64,000 bases of DNA from Cytophaga hutchinsonii ATCC 33406 (GTDB lineage: Bacteria > Bacteroidota > Bacteroidia > Cytophagales > Cytophagaceae), in the NCBI RefSeq assembly GCF_000014145.1, contig NC_008255.1, forward strand, positions 1,303,501 through 1,367,500, written 5' to 3'. The notes under the pieces are model-generated. The model was not told the DNA's origin, ran no database searches, and saw only the letters and a program-made list of their open reading frames with translations. The position numbers were made by a program, and so were the translations under genes. Positions 47,443-55,388 of this stretch are shown in pieces. Numbering within the stretch: the first letter of the stretch is position 1; each line of letters begins with the position of its first letter.

Positions 47443-47730
47443 TTACTCCTTAACCAGCTTCATCACGGTAAAGGCTGCATCGTTTGTTAAGCGCACAAAA
47501 TACATACCCGGTGGAAAGGCCGATACATCTGTTGTGGTAAGAGCACCGGTTACGGTTTCTTTTTTCAGGGTCATTCCTTCCGGATTAATAATCTCCAGCT
47601 GTGTGAATACCTGCGTGCCGGTATTTTCAATAGACACCGTACCGGTAGCAGGGTTGGGGTAGAGTGTAATAAACGCAGGCGGTCCGCACAGTCGTACTCC
47701 AGGTGCCGTGCCGTATCTGACTCCGTTCCT
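47443..47730 (-). pseudogene. Orphan type IX sorting-domain fragment
   Basis: On the minus strand the frame reads CGPPAFITLYPNPATGTVSI and continues to FPPGMYFVRLTNDAAFTVMKLVKE, then a stop. LYPNPATG plus the Gly-Met-Tyr-Phe-Val-Arg and final Lys-rich strand are the usual type A sorting domain. There is no signal peptide or passenger: upstream, beyond about 47730, the frame leaves recognisable sequence. It is the tail of a lost secreted protein, perhaps removed when the accessory island to the right was inserted. Confidence 0.8.
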
Positions 47731-47744
47731 TAAAAGGAACGGTA

Positions 47745-48041
47745 ATGAAACGCGGCAGTATCATTTATAAATTGTGTATGTATTTATTCTGTATCATGAT
47801 AACCATATTAATCAGTTTAATCCTGGTTCAGACAATAGACAATACGAGAGTATGCACTAAATATGTAGATTGTATTGTTTTGAAACGCATTAAAAACAAT
47901 ACTGTTATTGAAGAAACATATGTAGATATGGATACCTATATTAAAGCCATTGAAGCATTAAAAATAGCTGAACAAGAAATCATTGAACATAAAAAGGAAA
48001 TAAGACGATTGAAAATATCTTCTATAATACAAGTGTCCTAG
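47745..48041 (+). CDS. Small membrane-anchored hypothetical protein, 98 aa
   Basis: I do not recognise this protein. It has one N-terminal membrane helix (LCMYLFCIMITILISLILV) and a hydrophilic tail whose last 35 residues look helical and charged (ALKIAEQEIIEHKKEIRRLK), possibly a short coiled coil. It is on the plus strand and convergent with the minus-strand cluster. A short hairpin (CGTTCCTT/AAGGAACG) lies just before the start. A real gene is likely but not certain. Confidence 0.5.
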   Translation: MKRGSIIYKLCMYLFCIMITILISLILVQTIDNTRVCTKYVDCIVLKRIKNNTVIEETYVDMDTYIKAIEALKIAEQEIIEHKKEIRRLKISSIIQVS

Positions 48042-48046
48042 AAAAT

Positions 48047-48499
48047 TTATCCTAAATCATAATTATCTAAACTTTTCAGAAAATCATCAATATTATTTTC
48101 TGCAATATCCATTTCCTTACTATCAGCTAATATTACTTTCTTAAAAGAATTAGTAAAGAATACTGTTATAAATCTGCTATTATTAAAAGCTATATTATTT
48201 TCTGGATGTTTTGTTCCTACAATTAACAATTGATATTGATAAGTATTAACCGTAATATCTTTCATTTGTATCCTATATCTATGACACATTTTTTCATACA
48301 CTTCTTTAAAGTCATATTTCTCCATTTTTACAATAAATATACTTTCATTAATTCCATTACTACCAATTCCATATAAATATAGATTTCCAATATTACTTGC
48401 AGGTGCGGAATTAATAAAATTAAATTCTAAATTTTTATTATCAATTTTAATTCTGCCTGATGTGCCGAGTGGAATTATTTGATGTGGTATATATATCAT
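48047..48499 (-). CDS. Hypothetical protein, 150 aa (accessory island)
   Basis: I do not recognise this protein. It is soluble, without signal or membrane segments, Asn- and Ile-rich, with mixed alpha/beta character and an acidic C-terminus (ENNIDDFLKSLDNYDLG). It is the last gene of the minus-strand cluster 48.0-51.4 kb, 44 bases after the duplicated-domain protein gene. Base composition is much more A/T-rich than genes before 47 kb, as for the rest of the cluster. Confidence 0.6.
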   Translation of the reverse strand: MIYIPHQIIPLGTSGRIKIDNKNLEFNFINSAPASNIGNLYLYGIGSNGINESIFIVKMEKYDFKEVYEKMCHRYRIQMKDITVNTYQYQLLIVGTKHPENNIAFNNSRFITVFFTNSFKKVILADSKEMDIAENNIDDFLKSLDNYDLG

Positions 48500-48543
48500 A
48501 GTTTTATTTTTTTGTTGTGATTAATATAATCTATTCTAAATAT

Positions 48544-49032
48544 TTAATAAATGTTATCAAATCCTTTTTGAGCTAAGGATATACCATTTTGTGAAGCAAC
48601 AATGAATTCCTTCTTAATTAAATTGCTTATAGATTTATCAATTAAATCTATTTCTTTAGGATTCAAATCTTCTGTAAGACCATAATTTAGCCACCGATTA
48701 TCTATTATGTGTCCAACTCTTGAATTTGTATCTAAAAACCGATTCATGATAGATTTGCCAATCTTTTCAATAGCGTCTTTCTCATTTATAGGATAAATCG
48801 TATCATATCCTTTCTCGGTAAGAACTATACAAAATGCACCTGTTCTTTGCTCTGTTAAAATAAGACCCTCATCATACATTTCTTTAAGAGTATCATTAAA
48901 GGAATCCTGTTCTTTAGGATTTAACTTTGGGAAAATTGCATGTGAAATAACACCTTGGTCAATCACATGATTTGGTTTTGATTTTTGTTTTTTAAAACGC
49001 TCAAGAATTTCTGATTTAGCTTTATTTGCCAT
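48544..49032 (-). CDS. Protein with two tandem winged-helix-like repeats, 162 aa
   Basis: The protein is an internal duplication of about 78 residues. Repeat 1 (about 5-80) ends LTEKGYDTIYP and repeat 2 (about 88-162) ends LAQKGFDNIY. They align along KSEILERF / KSIMNRFL, HVIDQGVISHAIFPKLNPKE / HIIDNRWLNYGLTEDLNPKE, and LKEMYDEGLILTEQRTG / ISNLIKKEFIVASQNG. The order of helices plus a final beta-hairpin with L-T/A-x-KG resembles a winged helix, so it may bind nucleic acid or act as a protein adaptor; this is inference. It lies between the two-gene membrane group and the 150-aa protein in the same direction. Confidence 0.72.
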   Translation of the reverse strand: MANKAKSEILERFKKQKSKPNHVIDQGVISHAIFPKLNPKEQDSFNDTLKEMYDEGLILTEQRTGAFCIVLTEKGYDTIYPINEKDAIEKIGKSIMNRFLDTNSRVGHIIDNRWLNYGLTEDLNPKEIDLIDKSISNLIKKEFIVASQNGISLAQKGFDNIY

Positions 49033-49135
49033 AGTAGTTGTTGTTCAATGCAGTTGTTCCCCTGATAAGCCTATAAGACAAAATATTTCGTAAAAAAATT
49101 TCGTAAAGTATAATAAAAACTTAGGCCTTATTATA

Positions 49136-49765
49136 TTAAGGCGTAGAGATGATATTATATGTATTATTAACCATAGATACATAATTTACAACCATAAATC
49201 TTGCCCTATACCAAAACAAACAAGTCAATAAAAAATAAATGAGAGAATAGTTTAAAATGCATTGTGTTAAATAGTATATACTCCAACCAAATGTGATTAA
49301 GGTTAAACCTTTGAATAATTCATTCATTAAATTCCAATATTCAGAACTACTATACTTTCCCTCATATTGTAGTTCGCATACTTTTTTTCTAAATGAAATA
49401 TGATTATTTATTTGCGTGCTTTGAGAATTTAAAATTCCAACTTGTCTATAACCATTAACTACAAAATTCAAAAAAGATAAGGTTCTCTTGATTAATATAC
49501 TCTTGTAGCTTTTTTTCTTAAAATCCCATATATACATACCAATTTTAGTAATTATTAAATCAACTCCATGAACTATATGTCCTAATAAATAAAGCCCAGG
49601 AATTAATAGAAAAAGTATTGTTGCGGGATTGTCTTTTATACCTCTTTGTGATATTTGAAAAAAATGAAATAAAGAAGCTTTAAACTCAAATAATAGAGTT
49701 AATAAGAGAAAAATTCCTATTAATAAATAAGCAAAGAAATCACGGATTGTATATTTATCTGTCAT
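49136..49765 (-). CDS. Hypothetical four-helix membrane protein, 209 aa
   Basis: I do not recognise the family. Membrane helices are visible at about 9-28 (FFAYLLIGIFLLLTLLF), 48-66 (ILFLLIPGLYLLGHIVHG), 150-170 and 173-195. A soluble loop of about 75 residues separates helices 2 and 3. The opening IRDFFAYLLIG is similar to that of several small membrane proteins I associate with defence islands, but I cannot name one. It follows the 94-aa gene by 12 bases and is probably part of the same operon as the RexA/RexB-like pair. Confidence 0.65.
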   Translation of the reverse strand: MTDKYTIRDFFAYLLIGIFLLLTLLFEFKASLFHFFQISQRGIKDNPATILFLLIPGLYLLGHIVHGVDLIITKIGMYIWDFKKKSYKSILIKRTLSFLNFVVNGYRQVGILNSQSTQINNHISFRKKVCELQYEGKYSSSEYWNLMNELFKGLTLITFGWSIYYLTQCILNYSLIYFLLTCLFWYRARFMVVNYVSMVNNTYNIISTP

Positions 49766-49777
49766 GAAAAAATAAAA

Positions 49778-50062
49778 TTAATATTGAATACTTACTGAAA
49801 CTTCTTCTTCACTTAAATTTTCTATTTGTATAAAATTGTAATTGGGTTGTGAATATTTCTCACTTTTTTTGTTTTGTGGATGGGAATATTTTTCACCAAA
49901 ACCATTTGAAAAATCAACCTTTATAAATTCTTCTGTTTCTTTTGTTAGAACAAAATTCTTTTTTAATAAAACACGCATAATTGATATTTTATGCGGAGGT
50001 ATTGTTATAACTTGAAAATCATTATAATCATTAATTATCTCATCCATAGTATTAATTATCAC
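49778..50062 (-). CDS. Small hypothetical protein, 94 aa (accessory operon)
   Basis: I do not recognise this protein. It is soluble with alternating polar stretches (YSHPQNKKSEKYSQPNYNF) and an acidic C-terminus (ENLSEEEVSVSIQY). The start is GTG at 50062, which overlaps the stop of the upstream membrane protein gene by four bases (GTGA); an ATG at 50047 is an alternative. The overlap argues that it is translated with the RexB-like protein. Confidence 0.6.
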   Translation of the reverse strand: MIINTMDEIINDYNDFQVITIPPHKISIMRVLLKKNFVLTKETEEFIKVDFSNGFGEKYSHPQNKKSEKYSQPNYNFIQIENLSEEEVSVSIQY

Positions 50063-50499
50063 TTACGATTATTGAATTTTAATATTTCAAAAATAGCAAC
50101 ACCTGTATCCCTTAAAATATCAATTGAATTAATAAAAATACTACCAATAATTGTATTAAATGCGACATCATGATATTTAAAAGTTGTTTTAATAACAGAA
50201 CTATCTTTTAATATTAAAAATACAATTGCCAATGCTATTAAAATGATTTGCTCATATAAGGATTTCTTAACTTCTTTTATTGCACCATCAAAATCAATAA
50301 TATGTTTCTCGGCAATCTCTTGCATCTTAGATATAATAAGACTTATCGTTGCAGTATTAATTGCTAATAAAGTTATTAGAATAACAATAAGATTTCCATC
50401 TAAAAATTTAGCCCAAAAATCACTTTCTAATGCATTAGATAATATTGTCAGTATAAAACTGATTCCTAAATAAGTGAATATGTTTTTTATGTAATTCAA
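50059..50499 (-). CDS. Small polytopic membrane protein, RexB-like position and topology
   Basis: The 146-residue protein has four hydrophobic segments at about 6-23, 37-56, 84-97 and 112-129 (for example VILITLLAINTATISLII). Lambda RexB has 144 residues and four membrane helices and acts as an ion channel triggered by RexA. The sequence itself is too diverged for me to claim homology. The start is TTG, overlapping the stop of the upstream 287-aa gene by four bases (TTGA), so the two are translationally coupled as in rexA-rexB. It is followed by the 94-aa gene with the same kind of overlap. Confidence 0.65.
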   Translation of the reverse strand: MNYIKNIFTYLGISFILTILSNALESDFWAKFLDGNLIVILITLLAINTATISLIISKMQEIAEKHIIDFDGAIKEVKKSLYEQIILIALAIVFLILKDSSVIKTTFKYHDVAFNTIIGSIFINSIDILRDTGVAIFEILKFNNRK

Positions 50500-51359
50500 C
50501 TTCCGATTATTTTATTGTAAGCAGTAATAACAGCATTTGGATTCCCCGTAAGTTCAATTGAATCAATTGATACTTGAGTGGATGATTTTTTAGTTTTAAT
50601 CTTTCTTTTTATTCCTTTAACTTTTATTGAAATTTCGCCTCCACCTTCTGAGGCATAATCAACCATACCTTTTAAGTCTTCATTATTGCTATCTATATGC
50701 TCCAAAGAAGAATCTTCGGGAGCTTTCATTACTAACTTAGTTGTATGACTATTTGTTGTGTCTATAATGCTTTTAAATGATTCCCTTAATGAACCACTAA
50801 TATTACTCATATTCGGCTTTATCAGTTCAAATTCTAAGCCTTCAACACGACCTTCATACTGATTAGCTATTTGCCAAAACTCAAAAGTTTTGAATATTGG
50901 CTTTATGTATATTTGTAAATTGTATGCTCTTAATAAATCTCTGTATTTTGATTCCAATATATGCAACACAACATCAGAACTACTAAACGCTTGTATATTT
51001 CTACTAATAGCTATTTTTTGAATTTCCGGATTGTTATTTATAATAACTAATACATCAGGATAATCTTCAACTTGCTTTTGAGTAAAATTACTGTCTTGAA
51101 TTATTCTACCTTTTTTAGCAGCTAATCTAAAAACTATCAAATCATCTTCTGAATAAATGCTTTTATAAGGAAGAGTTTCATTTTGTTTGTTATAATAGCT
51201 ATTATTAGCTTTCAACACTGTAGAAAAATATAAGTTCTTATTCGCCTTTAAATCATCTACGTTTGTAAATTCGCTAAAAAGCACCATTTGGTTAGTAGAA
51301 GATATAGGAACTATTTGAAATCTAAAAACGTCAAAAATAATATCTTTGGTCTTATCCAT
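50496..51359 (-). CDS. RexA-like candidate sensor of an abortive-infection pair, 287 aa
   Basis: The soluble 287-residue protein has no signal or membrane segment. It shows a pattern similar to lambda RexA (279 residues): a first beta-rich part, then PDVLVIINNNPEIQKIAISRN followed by SSSDVVLHIL, then YIKPIFKTFEFWQIA and a C-terminal region with YASEGGGEISIKVKG; RexA has the corresponding run of strand, helix and IEPL segment. This is my reading by eye and no alignment score stands behind it. It heads the minus-strand operon, with a four-base overlap to a RexB-sized membrane protein. In lambda, RexA senses phage DNA-protein complexes and opens RexB. The role here is inferred from architecture. 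Confidence 0.6.
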   Translation of the reverse strand: MDKTKDIIFDVFRFQIVPISSTNQMVLFSEFTNVDDLKANKNLYFSTVLKANNSYYNKQNETLPYKSIYSEDDLIVFRLAAKKGRIIQDSNFTQKQVEDYPDVLVIINNNPEIQKIAISRNIQAFSSSDVVLHILESKYRDLLRAYNLQIYIKPIFKTFEFWQIANQYEGRVEGLEFELIKPNMSNISGSLRESFKSIIDTTNSHTTKLVMKAPEDSSLEHIDSNNEDLKGMVDYASEGGGEISIKVKGIKRKIKTKKSSTQVSIDSIELTGNPNAVITAYNKIIGS

Positions 51360-51511
51360 AAAAGTAGAGGTTTTTCAAAAATAGCAATTGTCTTATAGTT
51401 TTTAACTATTTTAAGACAAATTGTTTCAATTAACTAAAATAAATGCCTCTAAATATAATAATTTAAAGACACTTATTTTAAAATATAGTAAAAGCATAGA
51501 TTTTTTTATTA

Positions 51512-52024
51512 CTATGCTACTTTTCCATAATACCTATCCCTACACTTCCCGTAGTTATTTCTACCGTTAATTTTTAAGAAATACTGAAACTCTTTTTCCT
51601 TCTGCTTAAATATATCCAACGCCACTCTATTCTCCATCACAGCACTCTTAACAGATGATGCTTCTCTCTTTCCATTTTCAATAGACATAAACCAATTCAA
51701 ATACCCCTGTAGATATTTCGTAGAAACACCCTTCAACTCGCAATCTAAAAACCTTTGAAGCTTACCACAGTAATAATTCAACGTTTGATTATGAACTGTC
51801 TTATCAGTCTTAGAAACGTGATCTTTTGCCTTAAATACTTTATTCACTACTCTCTTTCTTTTATAATATTTACCATATGATACATGCTTATCACTAAATA
51901 CTACTAAGCCCTTCTTAACTCCTAAATAATTCTCTACATCCTGAGCACTTGACTTACCCATATGCGATGCAAACAATTCTAAATTCTTAGTTGTTCTTGA
52001 ATAAGACATGATACCCCCTCTCAT
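51512..52024 (-). pseudogene. C-terminal remnant of an IS1595-like (ISXO2-type) transposase
   Basis: The 170-codon frame matches the end of IS1595-group DDE transposases: FSDKHVSYGKYYKRKRVV (second catalytic Asp region), then VHNQTLNYYCGKLQRFLDCE and GVSTKYLQGYLNWFM, the His-Asn-x-N-x-x-x-x-L and final helix pattern of that group. The N-terminal zinc ribbon and first Asp are missing, so it is truncated and cannot act. Its 5' end stops where a fragment of another gene begins on the opposite strand (52025). No inverted repeats were found at its ends. Confidence 0.7.
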
Positions 52025-52174
52025 GTAGAATTATCTGGATTAAAATCGATCGAAATTAATGATGCTATACATGTAGCAACAGCGTTAATTCGTGAAAAAA
52101 ATAATTCTTTAATTGCTACGAAGGATTCTCGAATAAGATTAATCGATTTTTTAAAAGAAAGAATATTATTCTGA
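52025..52174 (+). pseudogene. 3' fragment of a PIN-domain (VapC-like) gene
   Basis: On the plus strand the frame reads VELSGLKSIEINDAIHVATA, then LIREKNNSLIATKDSRIRLI and ends LKERILF. The pattern D-A-x-H-x-A-T-A followed by a strand and T-x-D-x-R is the C-terminal half of PIN nucleases. The N-terminal half is absent; the frame runs into the transposase remnant. It is a scar of a toxin gene or of another PIN-domain protein. Confidence 0.7.
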
Positions 52175-52263
52175 TATTTCTTTTTTCTAGATTCCAAGAC
52201 GCATATTTTCCTACTTATTTGATTCTGTGAGAGAGCATAGATTAATTGAATTTCAATCTAGGC

Positions 52264-52437
52264 TTATCCATCAACTTGATAGTATTCTTCTGAAGTTCCA
52301 TTATCTCTTATCCTTTCATCTAAAAGCTTTTTAAACTTACCAGTATCTAACTTCTCACCATACGCAAGCAAATCATACACACACATATATTTAAAAGACA
52401 TTAGCAATCTGTTTAATTCGGAGAGTTTAATAGGCAT
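52264..52437 (-). CDS. Small hypothetical protein downstream of an XRE regulator
   Basis: I do not recognise this 57-residue protein. It looks helical and charged (KFKKLLDERIRDNGTSEEYY). The ATG at 52437 is 12 bases after the XRE gene stop and on the same strand, so the two are probably co-transcribed. A TTG at 52446 is an alternative start. It could be a toxin-like partner or an unrelated small protein. Confidence 0.45.
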   Translation of the reverse strand: MPIKLSELNRLLMSFKYMCVYDLLAYGEKLDTGKFKKLLDERIRDNGTSEEYYQVDG

Positions 52438-52449
52438 ACACCTCAAATA

Positions 52450-52758
52450 TTAATCAAAACCTTCACTAAAGAATTCTTCTGCTGTCATCCCTAAAGCATT
52501 TATTACGTTCATCAAACTAGAAAAACGGATATCTTCTCCTGATTCATAACGTGAAAATTGTGATCGGGAAATATTGTGCTCATAGGCGAAAAAGTCGGCA
52601 TTTGTATAACCCAACTTTTTACGTATTTGTCGGATTCTAGCTGCTAAAGCTTGAATATGTTTATCTGTTTTTTTGTTTACAACTTTTTTAGTCACCTTAG
52701 TTACCTTTTTGGCAGGATTGTTACCTAATTTTTTAGCTATTGCTTTTTTCTTTTCCAT
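52450..52758 (-). CDS. XRE-family transcriptional regulator with basic N-terminal tail
   Basis: The 102-residue protein has a lysine-rich, disordered-looking N-terminus (KKAIAKKLGNNPAKKVTKVT) and an HTH_3 domain at about 35-95: IRQIRKKLGYTNADFFAYEH, then SRSQFSRYESG and FSSLMNVINALGMTAEEFF. This type of short XRE protein is common in Bacteroidota mobile regions and may regulate its own operon. The ATG at 52758 is used; a TTG two codons upstream is less likely. It is divergent from the 52873 gene. Confidence 0.88.
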   Translation of the reverse strand: MEKKKAIAKKLGNNPAKKVTKVTKKVVNKKTDKHIQALAARIRQIRKKLGYTNADFFAYEHNISRSQFSRYESGEDIRFSSLMNVINALGMTAEEFFSEGFD

Positions 52759-52837
52759 AAACAAAAGAAAAAAGTATCCTTTGTATAACTAACCATTAAT
52801 TAATGGGAAACTATGTAAAGGATTTATAAATAATCAT

Positions 52838-52845
52838 TATATTTG
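52838..52845 (+). promoter_or_regulatory. Candidate -7 promoter element
   Basis: TATATTTG matches the Bacteroidota -7 consensus TAnnTTTG and lies 27 bases before the ATG of the 52873 gene. No clear -33 TTG is seen at the right distance, so it is a weak call. Confidence 0.4.
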
Positions 52846-52872
52846 CTTATTATCCATTTTGATCAGCTATTT

Positions 52873-53259
52873 ATGGAAACTACAATGAAATACAGCAAAG
52901 AAGAAATAATACTATTATTGCTCGCAGATATGAAGAGCAGAAGGCTTCTAATTGGGCTTGAAGCAACAGGTCTGGCAACAGATGATTTTAACTCAAATCT
53001 GGCAGATCTCATTTTTTCAAAAATTGACTTGCCAAAACAATATGAAGCACAGATGTATAACTGGTATGAAGATACAGTTTACACATTACTTGAAATAGAT
53101 ATGCATTATTTCAGAATACATCAGGAATTTTTAGCCCTTAAGTTTTATGATGCCATTCTTGAGAAAAAAAATCAATTAATTAATCAATTACCAGATACAT
53201 TAGGTACACATTTTTATTCAATCTTATCTTGGCTGAAACTTAATAAATATAATAATTGA
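52873..53259 (+). CDS. Hypothetical protein, 128 aa, paralogue of the next gene
   Basis: I do not recognise the family. The protein is soluble and largely helical. It shares a pattern with the protein of the next gene: ADMKSRRLLIGLEATGL / EDLCLQQLLIGMENIGL near the N-terminus and a central Trp-Tyr/Phe-containing helix (MYNWYEDTVYTLLE / FDEWFDKYNPIYEK). So the two are probably diverged duplicates. The ATG at 52873 gives METT; an ATG at 52885 is also possible. Confidence 0.6.
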   Translation: METTMKYSKEEIILLLLADMKSRRLLIGLEATGLATDDFNSNLADLIFSKIDLPKQYEAQMYNWYEDTVYTLLEIDMHYFRIHQEFLALKFYDAILEKKNQLINQLPDTLGTHFYSILSWLKLNKYNN

Positions 53260-53416
53260 TTGGTGCATTTCTTATCTTTTGTTAACCTCGAATAAATAAT
53301 GAATACCTAATTTTGAATCAGCACTTAAGTTGACTGAGAAGAATCGAATCCGCTGAAAGCTACCCAGGCTTTCACGGATTTATTTATCAGTAAATTGGTT
53401 ATATAAATTCGTTGGT

Positions 53417-53731
53417 ATGAATACAGATAAAACAATTTTAGTAGACTTGATCGTAGAAGATCTTTGTTTACAGCAGTTATTGATCGGCATGGAAAATATT
53501 GGCCTTAAATCCCAATATGAGCCATCCATTCAGCATTCCATTGCAGCATTAATGGGAATAAACACAGATGAAATGTTTGATGAATGGTTTGACAAATATA
53601 ATCCTATTTATGAAAAGGCCTTGCTTTTGAAATACCAGGATAAAAAATCGTTACGTTTATTGGCAGAAGCATTTATTATTTATCTGGATGGAGTAATCAT
53701 ACAAGAAGGATTATTGTTAAGCAATGAGTAA
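53417..53731 (+). CDS. Hypothetical protein, 104 aa, paralogue of the preceding gene
   Basis: This soluble helical protein resembles the product of the gene at 52873 over about 80 residues (LLIGMENIGL, FDEWFDKYNPIYEKALLLKYQ). It is shorter at the C-terminus. There are 157 bases between the two genes, including a short hairpin (GAAAGC...GCTTTC) at about 53355-53373 that may end the first. Its stop overlaps the LuxR-type gene on the other strand by 15 bases. Function unknown. Confidence 0.6.
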   Translation: MNTDKTILVDLIVEDLCLQQLLIGMENIGLKSQYEPSIQHSIAALMGINTDEMFDEWFDKYNPIYEKALLLKYQDKKSLRLLAEAFIIYLDGVIIQEGLLLSNE

Positions 53732-54673
53732 TGAATATTCCAGCTTTGCTAAAAGTTCAGACTTTTGGCTCACACCTGTTTTTGAATAAATGTTACTTAT
53801 ATGTTTCGCTACAGTTCTGTCAGATATAAATAATTCTTCTGCAATTTCTTTGTACGTATACGCTTTTGCAAGCAGGTGTATAATTTCCCTTTCACGGGCT
53901 GTTAAATTAAAATCAGCGCAGTTTTCCTGAAAACGTTTTTCATCAAATACGATTTCAATTTCAGTGTTTTTAGAGTCATCTTTTGATAATAAAAGCATCT
54001 GGTATTCTAATCTTGATTCAGAAATCTTTTTTCTAATAGCAATAATAATTAAAAGAAGGAATCCTGCATTTGCTATTGTATTTTCTACCAATTGACTGCC
54101 GTCAAAATAAACAATAATAGGTAATGCAGTCCAGAATATAACAGTAATATATATGCCTGCCATTTCAATTTTAGAAAATGTCTGTATTAAATAGCTATAT
54201 GCTTCCCGAATAGCTTTTGTAAAGCAAAAAATAAAACTCAGTGCATATATAAAAGGCACAATTACCACCAGTTTTCGGCTTAGGTTTATATCTCCGGTGA
54301 AATAATAAGGAACTACAAAACACATGAAAAATGGCATGAATAAAAAAACCACAGAGCCCCAATACGCATAAAACTTAAGAGATGCCAAATTAAAAGATTT
54401 ATAGATGTAATAGGGTAGGTAAAATGATAATAACAGGCCTCCGGAATATGCAATGGTATTTTGTACCTCTATAGATAAGGGTATGTTTTTATCGGGCAGG
54501 AAACCGCTTACACTATTATAATATACAGCAAATAAAAGCAACAGAAGAAAACGTAATCGTTGTATGTCGGTTGGCCGTGAAAAATAATAAATGATCTGAA
54601 ATAGAAAGAAAATAAATTCAACAACCAAAATAAAAAAAACGAAGATGTGAATTTCAGTTCCAGGCAAGAGCAT
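53717..54673 (-). CDS. Membrane protein with C-terminal LuxR-type DNA-binding domain
   Basis: The 318-residue protein has about seven membrane helices in its first 220 residues and a LuxR/GerE helix-turn-helix at about 255-312 (LTAREREIIHLLAKAYTYKEIAEELFISDRTVAKHISNIY in outline). Such membrane-bound LuxR regulators occur in Bacteroidota and would sense a membrane or external signal and act on DNA near the membrane. The start overlaps the acetyltransferase gene by 20 bases, so the two are co-expressed. The signal and target are unknown. Confidence 0.87.
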   Translation of the reverse strand: MLLPGTEIHIFVFFILVVEFIFFLFQIIYYFSRPTDIQRLRFLLLLLFAVYYNSVSGFLPDKNIPLSIEVQNTIAYSGGLLLSFYLPYYIYKSFNLASLKFYAYWGSVVFLFMPFFMCFVVPYYFTGDINLSRKLVVIVPFIYALSFIFCFTKAIREAYSYLIQTFSKIEMAGIYITVIFWTALPIIVYFDGSQLVENTIANAGFLLLIIIAIRKKISESRLEYQMLLLSKDDSKNTEIEIVFDEKRFQENCADFNLTAREREIIHLLAKAYTYKEIAEELFISDRTVAKHISNIYSKTGVSQKSELLAKLEYSLLIA

Positions 54674-55253
54674 GATGAATATTTATTTCTTTTTTAAGAA
54701 TGAATAACGAATATCCTAGGCGTAATTCCTGAATAATTTCAAATCCGTTTTTTTTATACCAAGGTAAATTTGACAGCGTGGATGTTTCTAAATATACAGG
54801 CAATCCTATTTTAGTATATAATTCAGTTATTTCGTTAAGCAATGTACTTCCATAGCCTTTACCTTGCTCTTTTGGAGCAACTCCTAAAAACCATAAGTGT
54901 GCATAGGAATTTTCAGCATGAGCATTTTTGATTGCTTCTTCTCTTTTGAGAATTTTTGACACCTTCTTTATGCCGCTGCATAATAATAAAAAGCTAATGT
55001 CAAGTTCAATACTCTTTAATGTTACTTTTTTTTTATGTGGAAGTAAAACTAAGCCACACGCTTTTTTATCATCAGATAAGTAAACATTACCAAAAAGCAT
55101 GCACATATCAAAGGCATATTCCATCAGCGCTTTGATTTGAGCAGAACGGTTTTTCCCTCCTCTGATAACATATTCTACACTCTTATTTGAATTAAAAGAT
55201 TGAGTAAGAATTTCTATAGCAGCTTTTCTATCTGAGTAAGTAGCTTCGATCAT
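54654..55253 (-). CDS. GNAT family N-acetyltransferase
   Basis: The 199-residue protein has the GNAT core in its second half: LWFLGVAPKEQGKGYGSTLL (motif A, Q-x-x-G-x-G) and LETSTLSNLPWYKKNGFEII (motif B). The N-terminal part is longer than usual and lacks clear features. It lies upstream of, and overlaps, the LuxR-type gene, suggesting shared regulation. The substrate is not predictable. Confidence 0.87.
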   Translation of the reverse strand: MIEATYSDRKAAIEILTQSFNSNKSVEYVIRGGKNRSAQIKALMEYAFDMCMLFGNVYLSDDKKACGLVLLPHKKKVTLKSIELDISFLLLCSGIKKVSKILKREEAIKNAHAENSYAHLWFLGVAPKEQGKGYGSTLLNEITELYTKIGLPVYLETSTLSNLPWYKKNGFEIIQELRLGYSLFILKKEINIHHALAWN

Positions 55254-55388
55254 TATTTAATAATAGCTTAATAATGTTTCAAAATTAAATAACGAAATCT
55301 CTTAACACAAGCAAAAAAGTATTGCTTTCCAAAATCTTAACATAGGTTATAAGTAATGTGTAATAAGTGTATATAATGCCAATAAATA

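Noticed and set aside
50496-51359. Assignment as KwaB (Kiwa system) with the membrane protein as KwaA
   Set aside because: Gene order is reversed relative to Kiwa, the membrane protein is shorter than KwaA, and I see no DUF4868-like sequence. The Rex layout fits better.
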